Source: Porodaedalea pini (taxonomy: Eukaryota > Basidiomycota > Agaricomycetes > Hymenochaetales > Hymenochaetaceae). Taken from it: a DNA stretch of 64,000 nt. The position numbers and the translations under genes are program-made. The stretch is taken from assembly GCA_002794775.1 (NCBI GenBank), contig NBAY01000047.1, positions 1 through 64,000 on the forward strand. The letters run 5' to 3'. Below the pieces are notes generated by a model, which was not told the origin of the DNA, made no database searches, and worked only from the letters and a program-made list of their open reading frames with translations. This document shows positions 11,676-22,143 of this stretch, in pieces (within the stretch, counting starts at the first letter, position 1; each line of letters begins with the position of its first letter).

Positions 11676-11680
11676 CTGCG

Positions 11681-12763
11681 ATGTCAGCAGAAGGTTTCAG
11701 CCAACAGCAGATGGCGCAGATCGTGGCCATCGTTGCAAGTGCCTTCACCCATCAGGCGAACAACACCCCAGCACCGGTCGCGGCCGCTAACCCCCCGACC
11801 CCCAACATAGACGTCGCCCGGCCACGTGAATTCACTGGCGGTGACGACTACCTAGACTTCAAGCGTGAGGTCCTTCTTTTTGTCTCCGTGAACCCGAACA
11901 GATACCCCACGTCGGAGAGTAAGATCTATGTTGCTCTCTCCTATTTGAAGGGTGGTAATGTGGCAACATGGGTGCAGAATTATGTAGAGGAATCCACAAT
12001 GGCCGGCATCGTAACCTTCACCAATAGCTGGACAAGATTCCAAGAGCGCCTGGACGCCTCGTTCGACGATCTGAATCAGAAGGAAAAGGCACTGGCAAAA
12101 TTCCGGACCAAGGTTCAGAAGGACCTTACCGCCAATGAGTTCTTCCAGGATCTCGACGTCGTCATCACAAGAGCAGGTTTAACGGACGACAGCATCATCT
12201 GTGACCGACTGAAGCGGGCAATGAATATCGAAGTAGTAAGAGGGGTACTACAATCGACGCCAGTCCCGACGACGTATGAAGACTGGAAGAAGAAGGCGAT
12301 CGAGATCGACCAGGGCGAGCAACAGATTCGCGCCATCCAACGAGGCCGTGCCTTCCCACCCCCACCACGCCCACAGCAGCAGCATGGACCCCCAGCTCGT
12401 CGCCAGGTGACTGCCCCCCAGGTCAACAAACGTGATGCGACAGGCGTCACGTTCGGAGGAGCTGGCCAGCCGATGGACGTCTCCATGAATGAGGCGCACC
12501 GCCGACGTGCGTGCTGGATATGTGGCCAGCTCGGTCACTTCAAGGATGCGTGCCTGCAAGGGAAGATGATTGTGCAGCGTATGCTGCAGATGATGGCACC
12601 GGGAGAACGTCGCCTAATCGCCGACGAGCTCGGTGCAATGAAGGAGTCAGCCTTCGAGGAAGTCGTGGACACTCGAAAGACGACGGTGGAGGACTATGCG
12701 GAAGAGGAAGGAGATGACGAAGAGGTCGTCGACTCGCAGGGTTTTGCGAGTGGTCAGGCATAG
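11681..12763 (+). CDS. Element B Gag (capsid, CCHC knuckle)
   Basis: 360 residues from ATG 11,681, five bases after the solo LTR, to TAG 12,761. A retrotransposon gag capsid domain fills about residues 40-220. A Pro/Gln-rich linker follows, then one CX2CX4HX4C knuckle (CWICGQLGHFKDAC, about residues 277-290) and an acidic tail. It would form the particle and bind element RNA. The frame extends upstream across the insertion point, so the intact protein was longer; the present ATG may give an N-terminally shortened Gag. Confidence 0.85.
   Translation: MSAEGFSQQQMAQIVAIVASAFTHQANNTPAPVAAANPPTPNIDVARPREFTGGDDYLDFKREVLLFVSVNPNRYPTSESKIYVALSYLKGGNVATWVQNYVEESTMAGIVTFTNSWTRFQERLDASFDDLNQKEKALAKFRTKVQKDLTANEFFQDLDVVITRAGLTDDSIICDRLKRAMNIEVVRGVLQSTPVPTTYEDWKKKAIEIDQGEQQIRAIQRGRAFPPPPRPQQQHGPPARRQVTAPQVNKRDATGVTFGGAGQPMDVSMNEAHRRRACWICGQLGHFKDACLQGKMIVQRMLQMMAPGERRLIADELGAMKESAFEEVVDTRKTTVEDYAEEEGDDEEVVDSQGFASGQA
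12739..12745 (+). promoter_or_regulatory. -1 ribosomal frameshift slippery site G_GGT_TTT between gag and pol of B
   Basis: In the gag frame the codons read GGT (12,740) and TTT (12,743), preceded by G at 12,739, so the heptamer is X_XXY_YYZ exactly. The gag stop follows 15 bp later, and the pol frame is the -1 frame, open from before this site through the protease. A downstream pairing structure was not modelled. Confidence 0.65.
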
Positions 12764-15700
12764 CCACCGGGGCGACTGACCGAGAAGAACAAGGGACCTC
12801 GTATCTAGACTCTATAAAATATAACCAACCGTCTGTACAACACGTAGATGCAAATGACGTCGATGGTTTTTCTGATTATGAAGTCCCCACTGGTGTAAAT
12901 GAAAAGAAGGAGTACGATCAGCTGTTCATGAGGGGAACTGGCAGACGCCAGCTGGACCTCCTCCTGAACATGGGATACAATGCGGAAGGTGAAGCGAAAG
13001 AGGTGGATGCACATGCTCTCATGGATTCAGGGTGCACGGGATCATGCATTGATGTGAGGTTCGTCGAGAAATATGGGTTAGAAACCAAGCGTTACATCAG
13101 ACCCCTCACGGTGCTCAATGCAGATGGCACGCACAACGAGGCCGGTTTGATTGAGAAGTACGTTGACATGGAGCTAATAATTGGACACCACAAGGAAAGG
13201 ATCATCCTTGCGGTAACGTCCCTGGCATCATCAAACATCTTCCTCAGCTATGACTGGCTTCGACGTCACAACCCTGAGGTTGACTGGAAGATAGGTACGC
13301 TCGACTTCACCTGCTGTCCGGGTGAATGTGTGGTGGAGAAGGTCGTAGAAGAAGGCATGCAGGAGGTGTTGAGAGCAGTGGAAGAGATGAGAAGGGTGAG
13401 AGAGGTGTGAATGGACAAGACGTCCTGGCCCACATACCTCAACGACTACGCCGACATTTTCTCGGAGAAAGGATTCGAGAAGCTGCCGGAACACCGCCCA
13501 TGGGACCACGTCATCGACCTGAAACCCGACTTCAAGCCTAGCGACTGCAAGATCTACCCACTGACACCGACGGAACAGCAGTCGCTAAAAGACTTCCTCG
13601 AAGAGAATCTGAAGTCAGGTCGTATACAAAAGTTGATCTCACCGATGGCATCGCCCTTCTTCTTCATCAAGAAGGCCAACAAGTCACTACGCCTGATCCA
13701 GGACTACCGTAAGCTCAATGATGGTACAATCAAGAATAAGTATCCCCTCCCTCTCATCGACGAACTTGTTGACAAAGTCAAGAAAGCGAAGTACATCACT
13801 AAGCTTGACCTTCGCTGGGGATACTACAATGTCCGGATCCGCGAAGGTGACGAATGGAAGGCAGCCTTTCGCACGAACATGGGCCTCTTTGAGCCAATGG
13901 TCATGTTCTTTGGTCTTTGCAATGCGCCGGCAACGTTCCAAGCATTCGTCAACCACATCTTCAAGGGACTGATCTATGACAACCTGATCATCGTCTATCT
14001 CGACGACATCCTCATTCTCTCGCAAACTCTTGAGGAACACATCAAGACGTTGAGGCGTGTCCTCCAGATCCTACGAGAAAATGGCCTGTACCTGAAGCCA
14101 GAAAAATGCGAGTTCGACACCAAGACCATGAAATACCTCGGCCACATCATCAGCAATGGCGAAATCAGAGCTGACCCGGCAAAGACTGAGGCGATCGCAG
14201 ACTGGCCAGTCCCACGAAACCTCAAGCAACTGCAGCAATTCCTCGGCATGGGCAACTGGCTGCGACGGTTCATCAAGGACTACAGTAAGGTGGTCCATCC
14301 GCTGATGTCGCTGACGGGCAAGAAGGACTGGGTATGGGAGACTGAACAGCAGGAGGCGTTCGAGGAGTTGAGACAATGTCTCTGCTCACCTCCAGTCCTG
14401 GCCATCACGAATGATGAGGGCCCTTTCCGCGTTGAAGCGGACTCATCAAACTTCACTCTTGGAGGAGTATTGTTGCAAAAGCAGGAAGGCAAATGGAGGG
14501 TAGTCGCCTACAGGTCGGAAGCGCTCCTACCAGTGGAACGAAACTACGAGATCTATGACAAGGAGATGCTCACGATTGTTTCGGCACTCAAGGAGTGGAG
14601 ACAGTACCTCCTCAGCGCCCATCACCCTATCGAGATCTGGTCCGATCACGCCAACCTCACGTACTTCAGGTCGGCGCAAAAGCTGAGCTATCGACAAGCT
14701 CGCTGGCGGACAGAGCTCGAAGAGTTTGACTTCCACCTCGAGCACAAGTCTGGTAAGACAATGGGCAAGGCAGACCTACTATCGCGCAAGGCAGGCTACG
14801 ACAAGGGCCAGGATGACAACGATGGCGTCGTGTTCATCAAGGAGAAGTGGTTGAATCGTGGAGTGGTAAGGACGTCGCGTGATGAGGTGTTGGACAAAGT
14901 GGGTGAAGCGCAGAGGGCGCAACATGAGTCGGAGAGGCCAACTGGGATGACGGAGCTCGACGGCTTGTGGCGAATGAAGGGCAAGGTGTACGTACCATCG
15001 TCGATGAAGGAGGTCATATTACGGGAATGTCACGACTCGGTACTGGCTGGACACCCAGGAGCGTCGAAAATGGTGGAACTCGTCCGACGAGACTTCTGGT
15101 GGACGTCGATGTTCTCCGATGTCAGAGCGTATGTCTGAGGGTGTGACCGCTGCCAGTGAACAAAGGCTCTGAGGGCATCGAGGTCGAGGCCACTTCACCC
15201 GAACACGGTCCCAGAAGGCCCATGGGAAATTGTCACAGTCGACCTCATCGGAGAACTCCCGGACTCCAAGGGGCACAACGCGATCTGTGTTTTCGTCGAT
15301 AGGTTCTCGAAACCGATGCACACGATCCCGATGACAACAAGGTTGTCAGCGGAAGGCATGGCTCAACCGTACTGCGACCACATCTTCCGCCTCCACGGCT
15401 TGCCAAAGAAGATCATCCATGACCGAGGCACGCAGTTCGACGCTTTGATGATGAAGGAGCTGTACAAACTCCTACACATCGAAGGCAACCCGTCGACGGC
15501 GTATCACCCACAGACAGATGGTCAGACAGAATGCATTAACCAAGAGCTTGAACAGTATCTTAGGCTCTTCGTGAACCATCGACAATCGGACTGGAAGGAC
15601 TGGCTCCCCCTCGCGGAGTTCGCGTACAATAACCACGAGCATTCGGCGACAAAGATGTCCCCTTTCTACGTGAACACAGGACGTCACCCCTTGAGCTTTG

Positions 15701-16389
15701 ACACGACACGAACCTCGTCTGCCAACATGTCGGCAGAAGAATTCGCGAAGCACATAAAGGAGACTCATCGTGTCGCAAAGGACAACCTGGTCAAGGCGGC
15801 GGACAACATGAAACGCTACCATGACCGGACAGCAGGGATTTCGGTTGAGTACAAGGCCGGGGACAAGGTTTTCCTTGATGGACAAAACATCAGCACAGAT
15901 TCGCCTACAAAGAAACTCGCTGACAAATGGTATGGCCCCTTCGAAATCGTCGACAAGGTGGGAGCAAGTGCGTACAAGCTCAAGCTCCCAAAGCGATGGA
16001 AAAAGGTCCACCCGGTATTCAACGAGGCCCTACTAAAGCCTGCCGTCGAACCGTCCTTCGAGAGCCAAAGACAACCAGCACCGCCACCACCTGACATCGT
16101 CGACAATGAGGAGGAGTACGAAATCGAGGAGGTTCTAGACTCGCGTCTGCACCAAGGGAAACTACAGTACCTTGTCAAGTGGGTTGGATACAACAAACCA
16201 ACTTGGCAGCCTGAGATGGACTTCGGTGAGAACGCAAAGGAGGCGATCGCTGAGTTCTATCGAAAACACCCTGGCGCTCCTCGAAAGCTCGACATCCCTC
16301 GCCAACGACTCCGCCCACGCTTCGTCGACACCGAGCCAGACGACCTCGATCTTGGTTGGTCGGGATGCCCAACCTTGAGGGGGGGGTAA
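12742..16389 (+). pseudogene. Element B pol: protease, RT, RNase H, integrase, chromodomain (three TGA stops)
   Basis: A single frame, -1 to gag. Protease MDSGCTG is at about 13,021-13,041. RT spans about 13,560-14,110 with YLDD near 13,996-14,008. RNase H at about 14,400-14,680 keeps its D, E and D residues. The integrase has an HHCC domain (about 15,030-15,160), a D-D-E core (VDL near 15,240, DRG near 15,421, TECINQE near 15,527), a GPF module (about 15,930-16,040), then a chromodomain (about 16,117-16,275). Stops TGA at 13,408, 15,136 and 15,157 interrupt it; all are TGA where Arg fits. The final TAA at 16,387-16,389 touches the 3' LTR. The chromodomain is expected to steer integration to marked chromatin. 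Confidence 0.9.
16377..16386 (+). other. Polypurine tract of element B
   Basis: GAGGGGGGGG, three bases before the 3' LTR and overlapping the last codons of pol. It is the expected RNase H-resistant primer for plus-strand synthesis. Confidence 0.85.
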
Positions 16390-16829
16390 TGTTAGGACTC
16401 GAACTTTCATCTTTTCTTTTCTTTTCCTTTGACCATTTCTTTTCTTTTAATCACTCCTTTTTATTATAATTAATCATCTTTTCAACCATTTCCCACACTC
16501 CTTTCACATGACCTTCATTCGTTCCATTCCGCTCCCTTTATGTAATCTTAGACAAAAGGGCAACCAGTTCTCACGAGGTGATCACTGTATATAAGGAAGA
16601 GGAATCGCACCTGAACACCTGTTCTGCTTTTCCTCTTACCTCCGTGACGACCTAGGTGAGACTGCATCCCCCTCCTGTAGTAGAGTACATTGTATTAATC
16701 CTCTTACCTCTGTGACGACCTAGTCTGAGTACAGCGTGTCCCGAGTCCACGCTCGAGTATAACACGTCCCAGACAACAGTCAGCCGAGGCCTGCCCAGTC
16801 CGAGTCGTCTCCCAGACTCCCGCCTAACA
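16390..16829 (+). repeat. 3' LTR of element B
   Basis: 440 bp, near identical to 9,521-9,960 (three differences seen by eye). Followed at 16,830-16,834 by CAGCG, the second copy of the target duplication. Confidence 0.95.
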
Positions 16830-18841
16830 CAGCGTCACCCCGAGCCGCAAGTCCCCTTCCCGCATCCGAATCGTCTCGTCCCAAGACTTGATGCTCACCT
16901 CGAGGGGCGTCCACGAGCGTCCTGGCGCCTGTGTAGTCGCGCCGCTCGGTCCTGCCACCTCGATCACCTCGTCCTCACCGTCGCTCCGAATCGTCCTGTC
17001 GTCAGACCTGGAGATCCTCGTCCTCATCATTTTTGGGGGAACCAGCGCGCCCTTGTCCTTGTCGAGCTCCATGGGGGGCGCTGTATCGTTGCCCATGTCG
17101 AAGTTGACGCTCTCAGCATCCTACATCCAAGCCTTCTCCTGCACCTCCAACTCTTCCTCCTCGGTCAAGACCCTCGTCCGGCTTGGACCTGCACAAATCG
17201 TCTTGTCATCAGACCCAGACGACGCCCTCCCGTACGTTCGCAGCACGCGGGAACGCGACGGCCCTGCTACATCTGCCTCCTCGACCTCGATCGCCTCTTT
17301 GCGCATCATCCCCATCTGAATCATCTTGTCGTCAGACTCGGTGGATCCCCGCCTTGCTTGCTTCGGAGGGTGCACGACTTCCTCCACTCCACGCTCCACG
17401 CTCTCGACGGAGCGTTTCGCGTGCATGCCCATGGCCGGAGACGACGGCGACGCGGCGCTGGCCATCGCCCCGCGCACCCTTGGCTTCCTACCACCCTTTT
17501 GTTCCTTCTCATTAGCCTAGCACGCCCGTCATACTTAACAGCCTGCTTACCTTCATCTTCACGGACGCACCTGCACACTCAACAATGGTGCGGTGCTCAT
17601 CCTCGTCGACCTCCTGACCCTTCTCCATGCTCGATTTCGACGGTGAGGGCTCCCTCGCTGGCACCGAGGACGCATCTCCCTCAATTGTCCAGTGCTCATC
17701 CACCAAACCCTGTTGTTCATGTTGTCAGCTCCGACCGTTTTACCCCCACAAACCCACATTACTCACCTGGGGAAGCATGTCGTCTCGGGCTTCCTCTTCC
17801 GCCCAGCGCGCCATCTCGCACCTGACGACCTCCTCGATTTCTGCGTCCGTGCGGCGGGGGAACCGGATGCGAGCGAGACTGCACGCAGAGCGCTTGAGCT
17901 CGACGAGGCGCCTCTGCCTCGAGACGCTCATGCTCTCACCGCTCCACCTCCTCTCGCCGCTTGCGCTCCTCCCTCTCGACATGCTCGTGCTTGCGCCTCT
18001 TGTCCTCGTGCTGCTTCGCCTTGGTGGCCTGGCGCTCGTGCGCACGAGCCAGTCGGTTGCGTTCTTGCCTGGTGGACTCCTCGACCAGGTGCTGAAGCAC
18101 TCCTTGCAGGAGCTCTTCCTCCCCTGCCTCCGCATGGGAAGCAAGGGACTCCTCGAGGTGCTCTTCGAGCACCCCAAACTCGACCCGGCGTGGGTGTTGC
18201 GCCACCTCCCGCCCCGACAGCGCGCCCTGCGCACGCCGCAATCTCCCCTGTTGTGTCAAGTCTATTTAGCCATTGAGAAATACAAACAAAAAAATGTTTT
18301 ACTCACCCAGGTCTGGCACACTTCCCACCCCCACTCGATACGCTCCTCCGCACCCGACTCCTCCTTCATCCTCGCCAGGACCTCATCCATCTCCCGCCAC
18401 CGCACAAAGAACGACTCCCACTTGGGGGAGCGTGTCGTCTCGGGCTCTTCAGCCCGCATCGCCCGGCCTTCTGCACCCGTCCCAGTGCCAGCTGGCACGA
18501 CCTGAGCCTCGTGGGACTCACCCACCGCCATTGACTGCGTCGGCGCCTCTGGGAAGCACGTCGTCTCGGGCTCTTGCATGCCCACCTCATCCTCGTTCCT
18601 CTTCGCGCCGGCTGTGCCTGGCTCAGCTCCTTGGCCCTGCTCAGGCCCTGCATCGCTCTCCATGCTCCCACTGACTGGGAAGTGTGTCGTCTCGGGCTCT
18701 TCCATGACCGTCCTCGGCTGGGGCTCAACGCCCTCATTCGTGTACGTGCTCGACTGCACGCTCGACTTCGAGCTCGCGTTGTCGAGCCCTTCCAGCGCAG
18801 ACGCGCTGTCTTTTGGTGTCGTGGGGATGTCCCCGACGACG

Positions 18842-18876
<35 letters not shown>

Positions 18877-18885
18877 GCTGGACAT

Positions 18886-19580
18886 AGCGACGACGAGTAC
18901 TCGTAGACGGAGATGAGAGTAGAAGGGAGAGTGGTGACACGAACCAGCGCACGATCAATATTTCAGCCCGTGGTTCGACTTCTTTGTTACACGTCATAAG
19001 CGCCGCCGGAACCAAACCGTTCTGTGCACTCATTACTAAGCCACAACTCTTATACGCAAATTCCACTGTCGATCCGTACTTCGAATTCGCACGCGCGCCT
19101 ATCCGGTCTGAACCCTGTGCTTCTTTCATCTCCGAACTTCTCCCCCTGGCGCTTAACCCCTCAGCGCTTCTCCATATACTCTGCCATCGCATTCGCATTC
19201 CTAATGCGCTCGAACACACATATACTCTTCCCCATTGTCATCACCACCCTCACATTCGGGCCATCCTCGCACTCATCAATCTCGCATATCACTCAGCCAC
19301 CTTACTAGGCTCTTCTATTCTCACCCAAATGCAGCATATAGTCCACCCAACTGGGGATCAACGTCGATTTTCACACTCGAACACACAGATCAGCTCCAAT
19401 TACTCCTACCAGCACGCTCGACAATCAGACACACGCTCACATTCGGTATACTACTCACACACGCCACACACATATATAACTCCTGAACGCAGCCTTGAGG
19501 GGAGACAAACACAGACACACACACAGCCCACATTACACTCCAGGTCACCCCTCTGTACCATTCGAACGCCCTCGAACAAT
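18886..19580. other. Element A internal sequence without a credible ORF
   Basis: Contains the presumed promoter of the antisense gene next to 18,886. The rest has the CTCGAAC-rich composition of A. A frame open from 18,984 reaches the ORF at 19,581 but begins with TTG and reads as low-complexity His/Ser/Thr, so I do not count it as coding. Confidence 0.4.
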
Positions 19581-20639
19581 ATGGATTTCGTTCCACCTTA
19601 CTATCCCATTCTTCGAGGACAAGCTCTTCTTCTCGCTCCTCCTCATGAGACAGATTTCGAACCTCACGAGCTCTCACCACACGCTTGAACACAGCACATC
19701 CCTTTCACTACCGGCATATCATTTGCCGAATTTGCATACAAACTGCTATTTTCATTTCCACAACTTAGCACGACGGACTCCATGCTCATATACATCACGT
19801 ATGCATCGCTGCCCCTCCCGACCCAGGAGCGGCTCTGCACGTCCTTACTGCTGTCTGGAGTTACTTGGTCCCAGTTCTGCACCGCATACGCCTCAATCTC
19901 ATGTGAATCAAGCACACTCGACCAGACGCACTCGGCCACTCTCATACAGAAAGCTCTTCGTCGTATCAAAGCACGAGACGAGCCTGCAGCTCATGCCGCC
20001 CTTGCGATGACTCGACTCCATGCCACCATCTCTGTCAGCTTCATCCAACCATCGTACCTCCAGGAGCTCCTCGAACTGCGACAGTTCCATCGCGAACACT
20101 CTCAGGACCATGAGAATATTTATGTCCAGCAGGCACTCTTCCACCACAACATCAATCTCCTCGATGCAGAGTATGCAAACATCGAGGACCAACGAAGCTA
20201 TTTCGAACAGCAAACGCTCGAAGACAAAGCACAGATCACCACACTCCAGGACGAACTTGAAGCACTCTGCATCGAGACCATAGAGCGCGCTGCACAGACC
20301 AATACACAGCTCAACGGTCTCCACCAAGAGCTCGAGGATGCTCGACTGACCAGAGAGGCCGCCGAATCCGTCTCCTCCTTGTATCAGCACGTCAATCTCT
20401 TGATCTTCGAACACATCCAACGCACCCATGAACTGCTATCTGAGCTAAATGAACAAGTGGTTGCCCTCGACGCTATTCCCTGCAATCCCACTGCACAACT
20501 GGATTGCCAGGCACAATGGCTCGTCTTATCTGATCTGTTCGCCGACTTCAGGCGCACGCTCGATCAGACAGCCTCACAGCAGTTACCCAGCCCTCCCTCG
20601 TCCTGTGATGATGGCGAGCTCGAATACATTTCTAATTAA
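19581..20639 (+). pseudogene. Extra sense ORF of element A, coiled-coil protein (one TGA)
   Basis: Unknown function. From ATG 19,581 to TAA 20,637 the frame is open except for a TGA at 19,686, again where CGA fits, giving about 352 codons; the part after the TGA is open from ATG 19,782 (285 residues). A Gln/Glu/Leu-rich region at about 20,080-20,440 reads as a long coiled coil, followed by an acidic Ser/Pro tail. It lies in the same orientation as pol, 3' of the integrase. It may be an accessory protein of A comparable in position to the env-like or extra ORFs of some Ty3 elements, but no membrane segment is visible. Confidence 0.5.
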
Positions 20640-20946
20640 TCTCTCGTATCACCCATCTATCATTCTTCATAATTTACCAGCACCATGTCTTATCAGTCCC
20701 CTAATTTCATTTCCCCTTTTCCCACAGTCTCTCCATTCTCCATCTCCAATACCCCTTTTGGTCGTATTGTTCCCCTCACATGATTTCTTTCGTATCTACT
20801 ACTTAAACCTCACCTCCCCCCCATTCGAGGAGGGCGGAGGTCTTATTTTCTTTTCTACCTCCTCCATCTCTGAATCTACTCCTTTCTTTCATCATCTGAG
20901 GCGCCTCGTCTCATACCTTTCAAATGTTCCTTACCTGTAGTCGACC
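20640..20946. other. Spacer between extra ORFs of A
   Basis: Pyrimidine-rich and non-coding. A short C-rich run followed by GAGGAGGGCGGAGG near 20,815-20,842 looks like the purine-rich tail found at the 3' end of Gypsy internal regions and could be a relic of one. Confidence 0.3.
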
Positions 20947-21468
20947 ATGCGCCACTCGCCCAGACACTCACGGGTCTCATCGTCTGGCTCTTGCCAGTCT
21001 ACCCCAGACGTCGTCCCCCACCTGCGCGCCCCAGACGACCTTGCCAACGTTCACCACTGGCTCCTCCACTTCATTATTATGTTCAATGACAAGTGTGGCC
21101 ACCTCCCGCTGGTCGATGATCTCCTCCGCCATGCAGGAGTACATAAACAGCAATGGCAAGGACTCTTCGAGCATGGACTCACGATCGACGCTGCTGCTCA
21201 TATCCTCTTTCAACGGCTTCACCTTTCCGACCACATCCCGTCCCACGCGGTCATCGGTGAACTGCACTTCATTGCCAGTGAACTCGCCTCGAACCATATT
21301 AAGCCTGCTCGCCGCCGCACCTGTTACTACACTCTCATGTCAATTGCCGTCCTTCCTTGGCACCCAGATTACGCTCCCCGGTCGAGAGCACCTCTTCAGG
21401 CTCGCACCTGCCAACTCGAGACGGCGATTGCTGCCATGGCTCCTCTGGTTACGTCTCTTCCTCTTTAA
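20947..21468 (+). CDS. Second extra sense ORF of element A (173 aa, unknown)
   Basis: ATG 20,947 to TAA 21,466 with no internal stop, although the surrounding element is full of stops. Predominantly helical, His-rich, with no signal peptide and no motif I recognise. Codon use (many CTC, CGA, CAC) resembles the pol of A. The frame could be a small accessory protein or the remnant of a spliced product with the ORF at 19,581. Coding status is inferred from length only. Confidence 0.4.
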   Translation: MRHSPRHSRVSSSGSCQSTPDVVPHLRAPDDLANVHHWLLHFIIMFNDKCGHLPLVDDLLRHAGVHKQQWQGLFEHGLTIDAAAHILFQRLHLSDHIPSHAVIGELHFIASELASNHIKPARRRTCYYTLMSIAVLPWHPDYAPRSRAPLQARTCQLETAIAAMAPLVTSLPL

Positions 21469-22143
21469 CACCTTTTCTTGAACCTTGTATTCTTCATTCT
21501 TCTCCCACACCATTGTTTTTTTTGGGGCCCCCCGGGAGATGTAGCGCTCGATTCGCGCTTAGGCGTCAGCCGTCCCAGCATACCACCCGCTTTATTTATT
21601 ATTATATACAGATACAAACCCCATAAACACAGTCAAGCACCTCGTTTCATCACTGACTATCTTACACTTCGCATTTCACACGCTCGAATGGTCACACTCG
21701 GCCATTCGAGCATCAATATACCTTCGAATCTTTCATATGATGCAGTAGTAACCTCATAAATACGTTCAAATACTTTCATACACCCATTCGAACACTCATA
21801 CCACTTCCTAGTCACACTCGAACGCTTTGTTTCCTTTATATTCATTCCATATCCCACTATATGCACGCTTGAGCATTCTTTCCACTTCGTATCCACTCGT
21901 TCGAATGCTTATAGCGCAGCCACATTACGCGGTTGGGCTCAGGCAACGCATTGGGTTCCACCATGGGTCGCTCAAACGGTTCCCGGGCCGTCGACGTTGA
22001 ATGTATCACGCTCGAACGACCGGATTCCATCGTTCACCGCATTCTCCATGGGGCTCGAGTGTTATTTATCATCGTCTATCACTTCCAGGGGTGCATTCGT
22101 CACCATCACGCCCCAGGAACATTCGAGGACGTTTGAATGGAGT
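21469..22143. other. 3' untranslated part of element A
   Basis: No ORF. A G/C-run block (GGGGCCCCCCGGGAG) lies near 21,522-21,538. CTCGAA- and TTCGAA-type motifs recur every 20-40 bp from 21,680 to 21,910. The last 17 bases (22,127-22,143) match window bases 1-17 at 15 positions. Confidence 0.4.

Larger units (their letters stand above)
9521..16829 (+). mobile_element. Young chromodomain Ty3/Gypsy element B (Tf1/sushi-like)
   Basis: 7,309 bp with 440-bp LTRs that start TGTTAGG and end CCTAACA, a perfect 7-bp inverted terminal match, flanked by CAGCG on both sides. By eye the LTRs differ at three positions, so insertion is recent. Order: LTR, self-priming site, leader/gag start, solo LTR insertion, gag, -1 frameshift site, protease-RT-RNase H-integrase-chromodomain, purine tract, LTR. 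The chromodomain and self-priming place it with the chromovirus/Tf1-sushi branch. Pol has three TGA stops and gag is interrupted, so this copy is not autonomous now. Confidence 0.95.
9072..18885 (-). pseudogene. Antisense multi-exon gene with C-terminal Zn2Cys6-like cluster, split by element B
   Basis: Function unknown. Reading minus from ATG 18,885: exon 18,307-18,885 (poly-Asn start from a (GTT)n run, then three spaced EPETT repeats); exon 17,767-18,247 (charged coiled coil); exon 17,551-17,709; and a last exon from 17,507 through 16,835 that resumes at 9,520 and ends at 9,072. Removing B and one CAGCG copy joins the last exon in frame. Repeats of SDDxTI and AGPS type fill the middle. Near the C-terminus lies C-X2-C-X6-C-X8-C-X2-C-X7-C, the spacing of fungal binuclear zinc clusters, followed by a Lys/Glu tail. 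A 1-nt shift near 17,938 and an in-frame TAG at 17,121 suggest decay besides the insertion. It could be a captured host gene or cargo of A. Confidence 0.6.

Noticed and set aside
18984..19580. N-terminal extension of the coiled-coil ORF
   Set aside because: Starts with TTG, is low-complexity and lacks any conserved look. The ATG at 19,581 is a better start.
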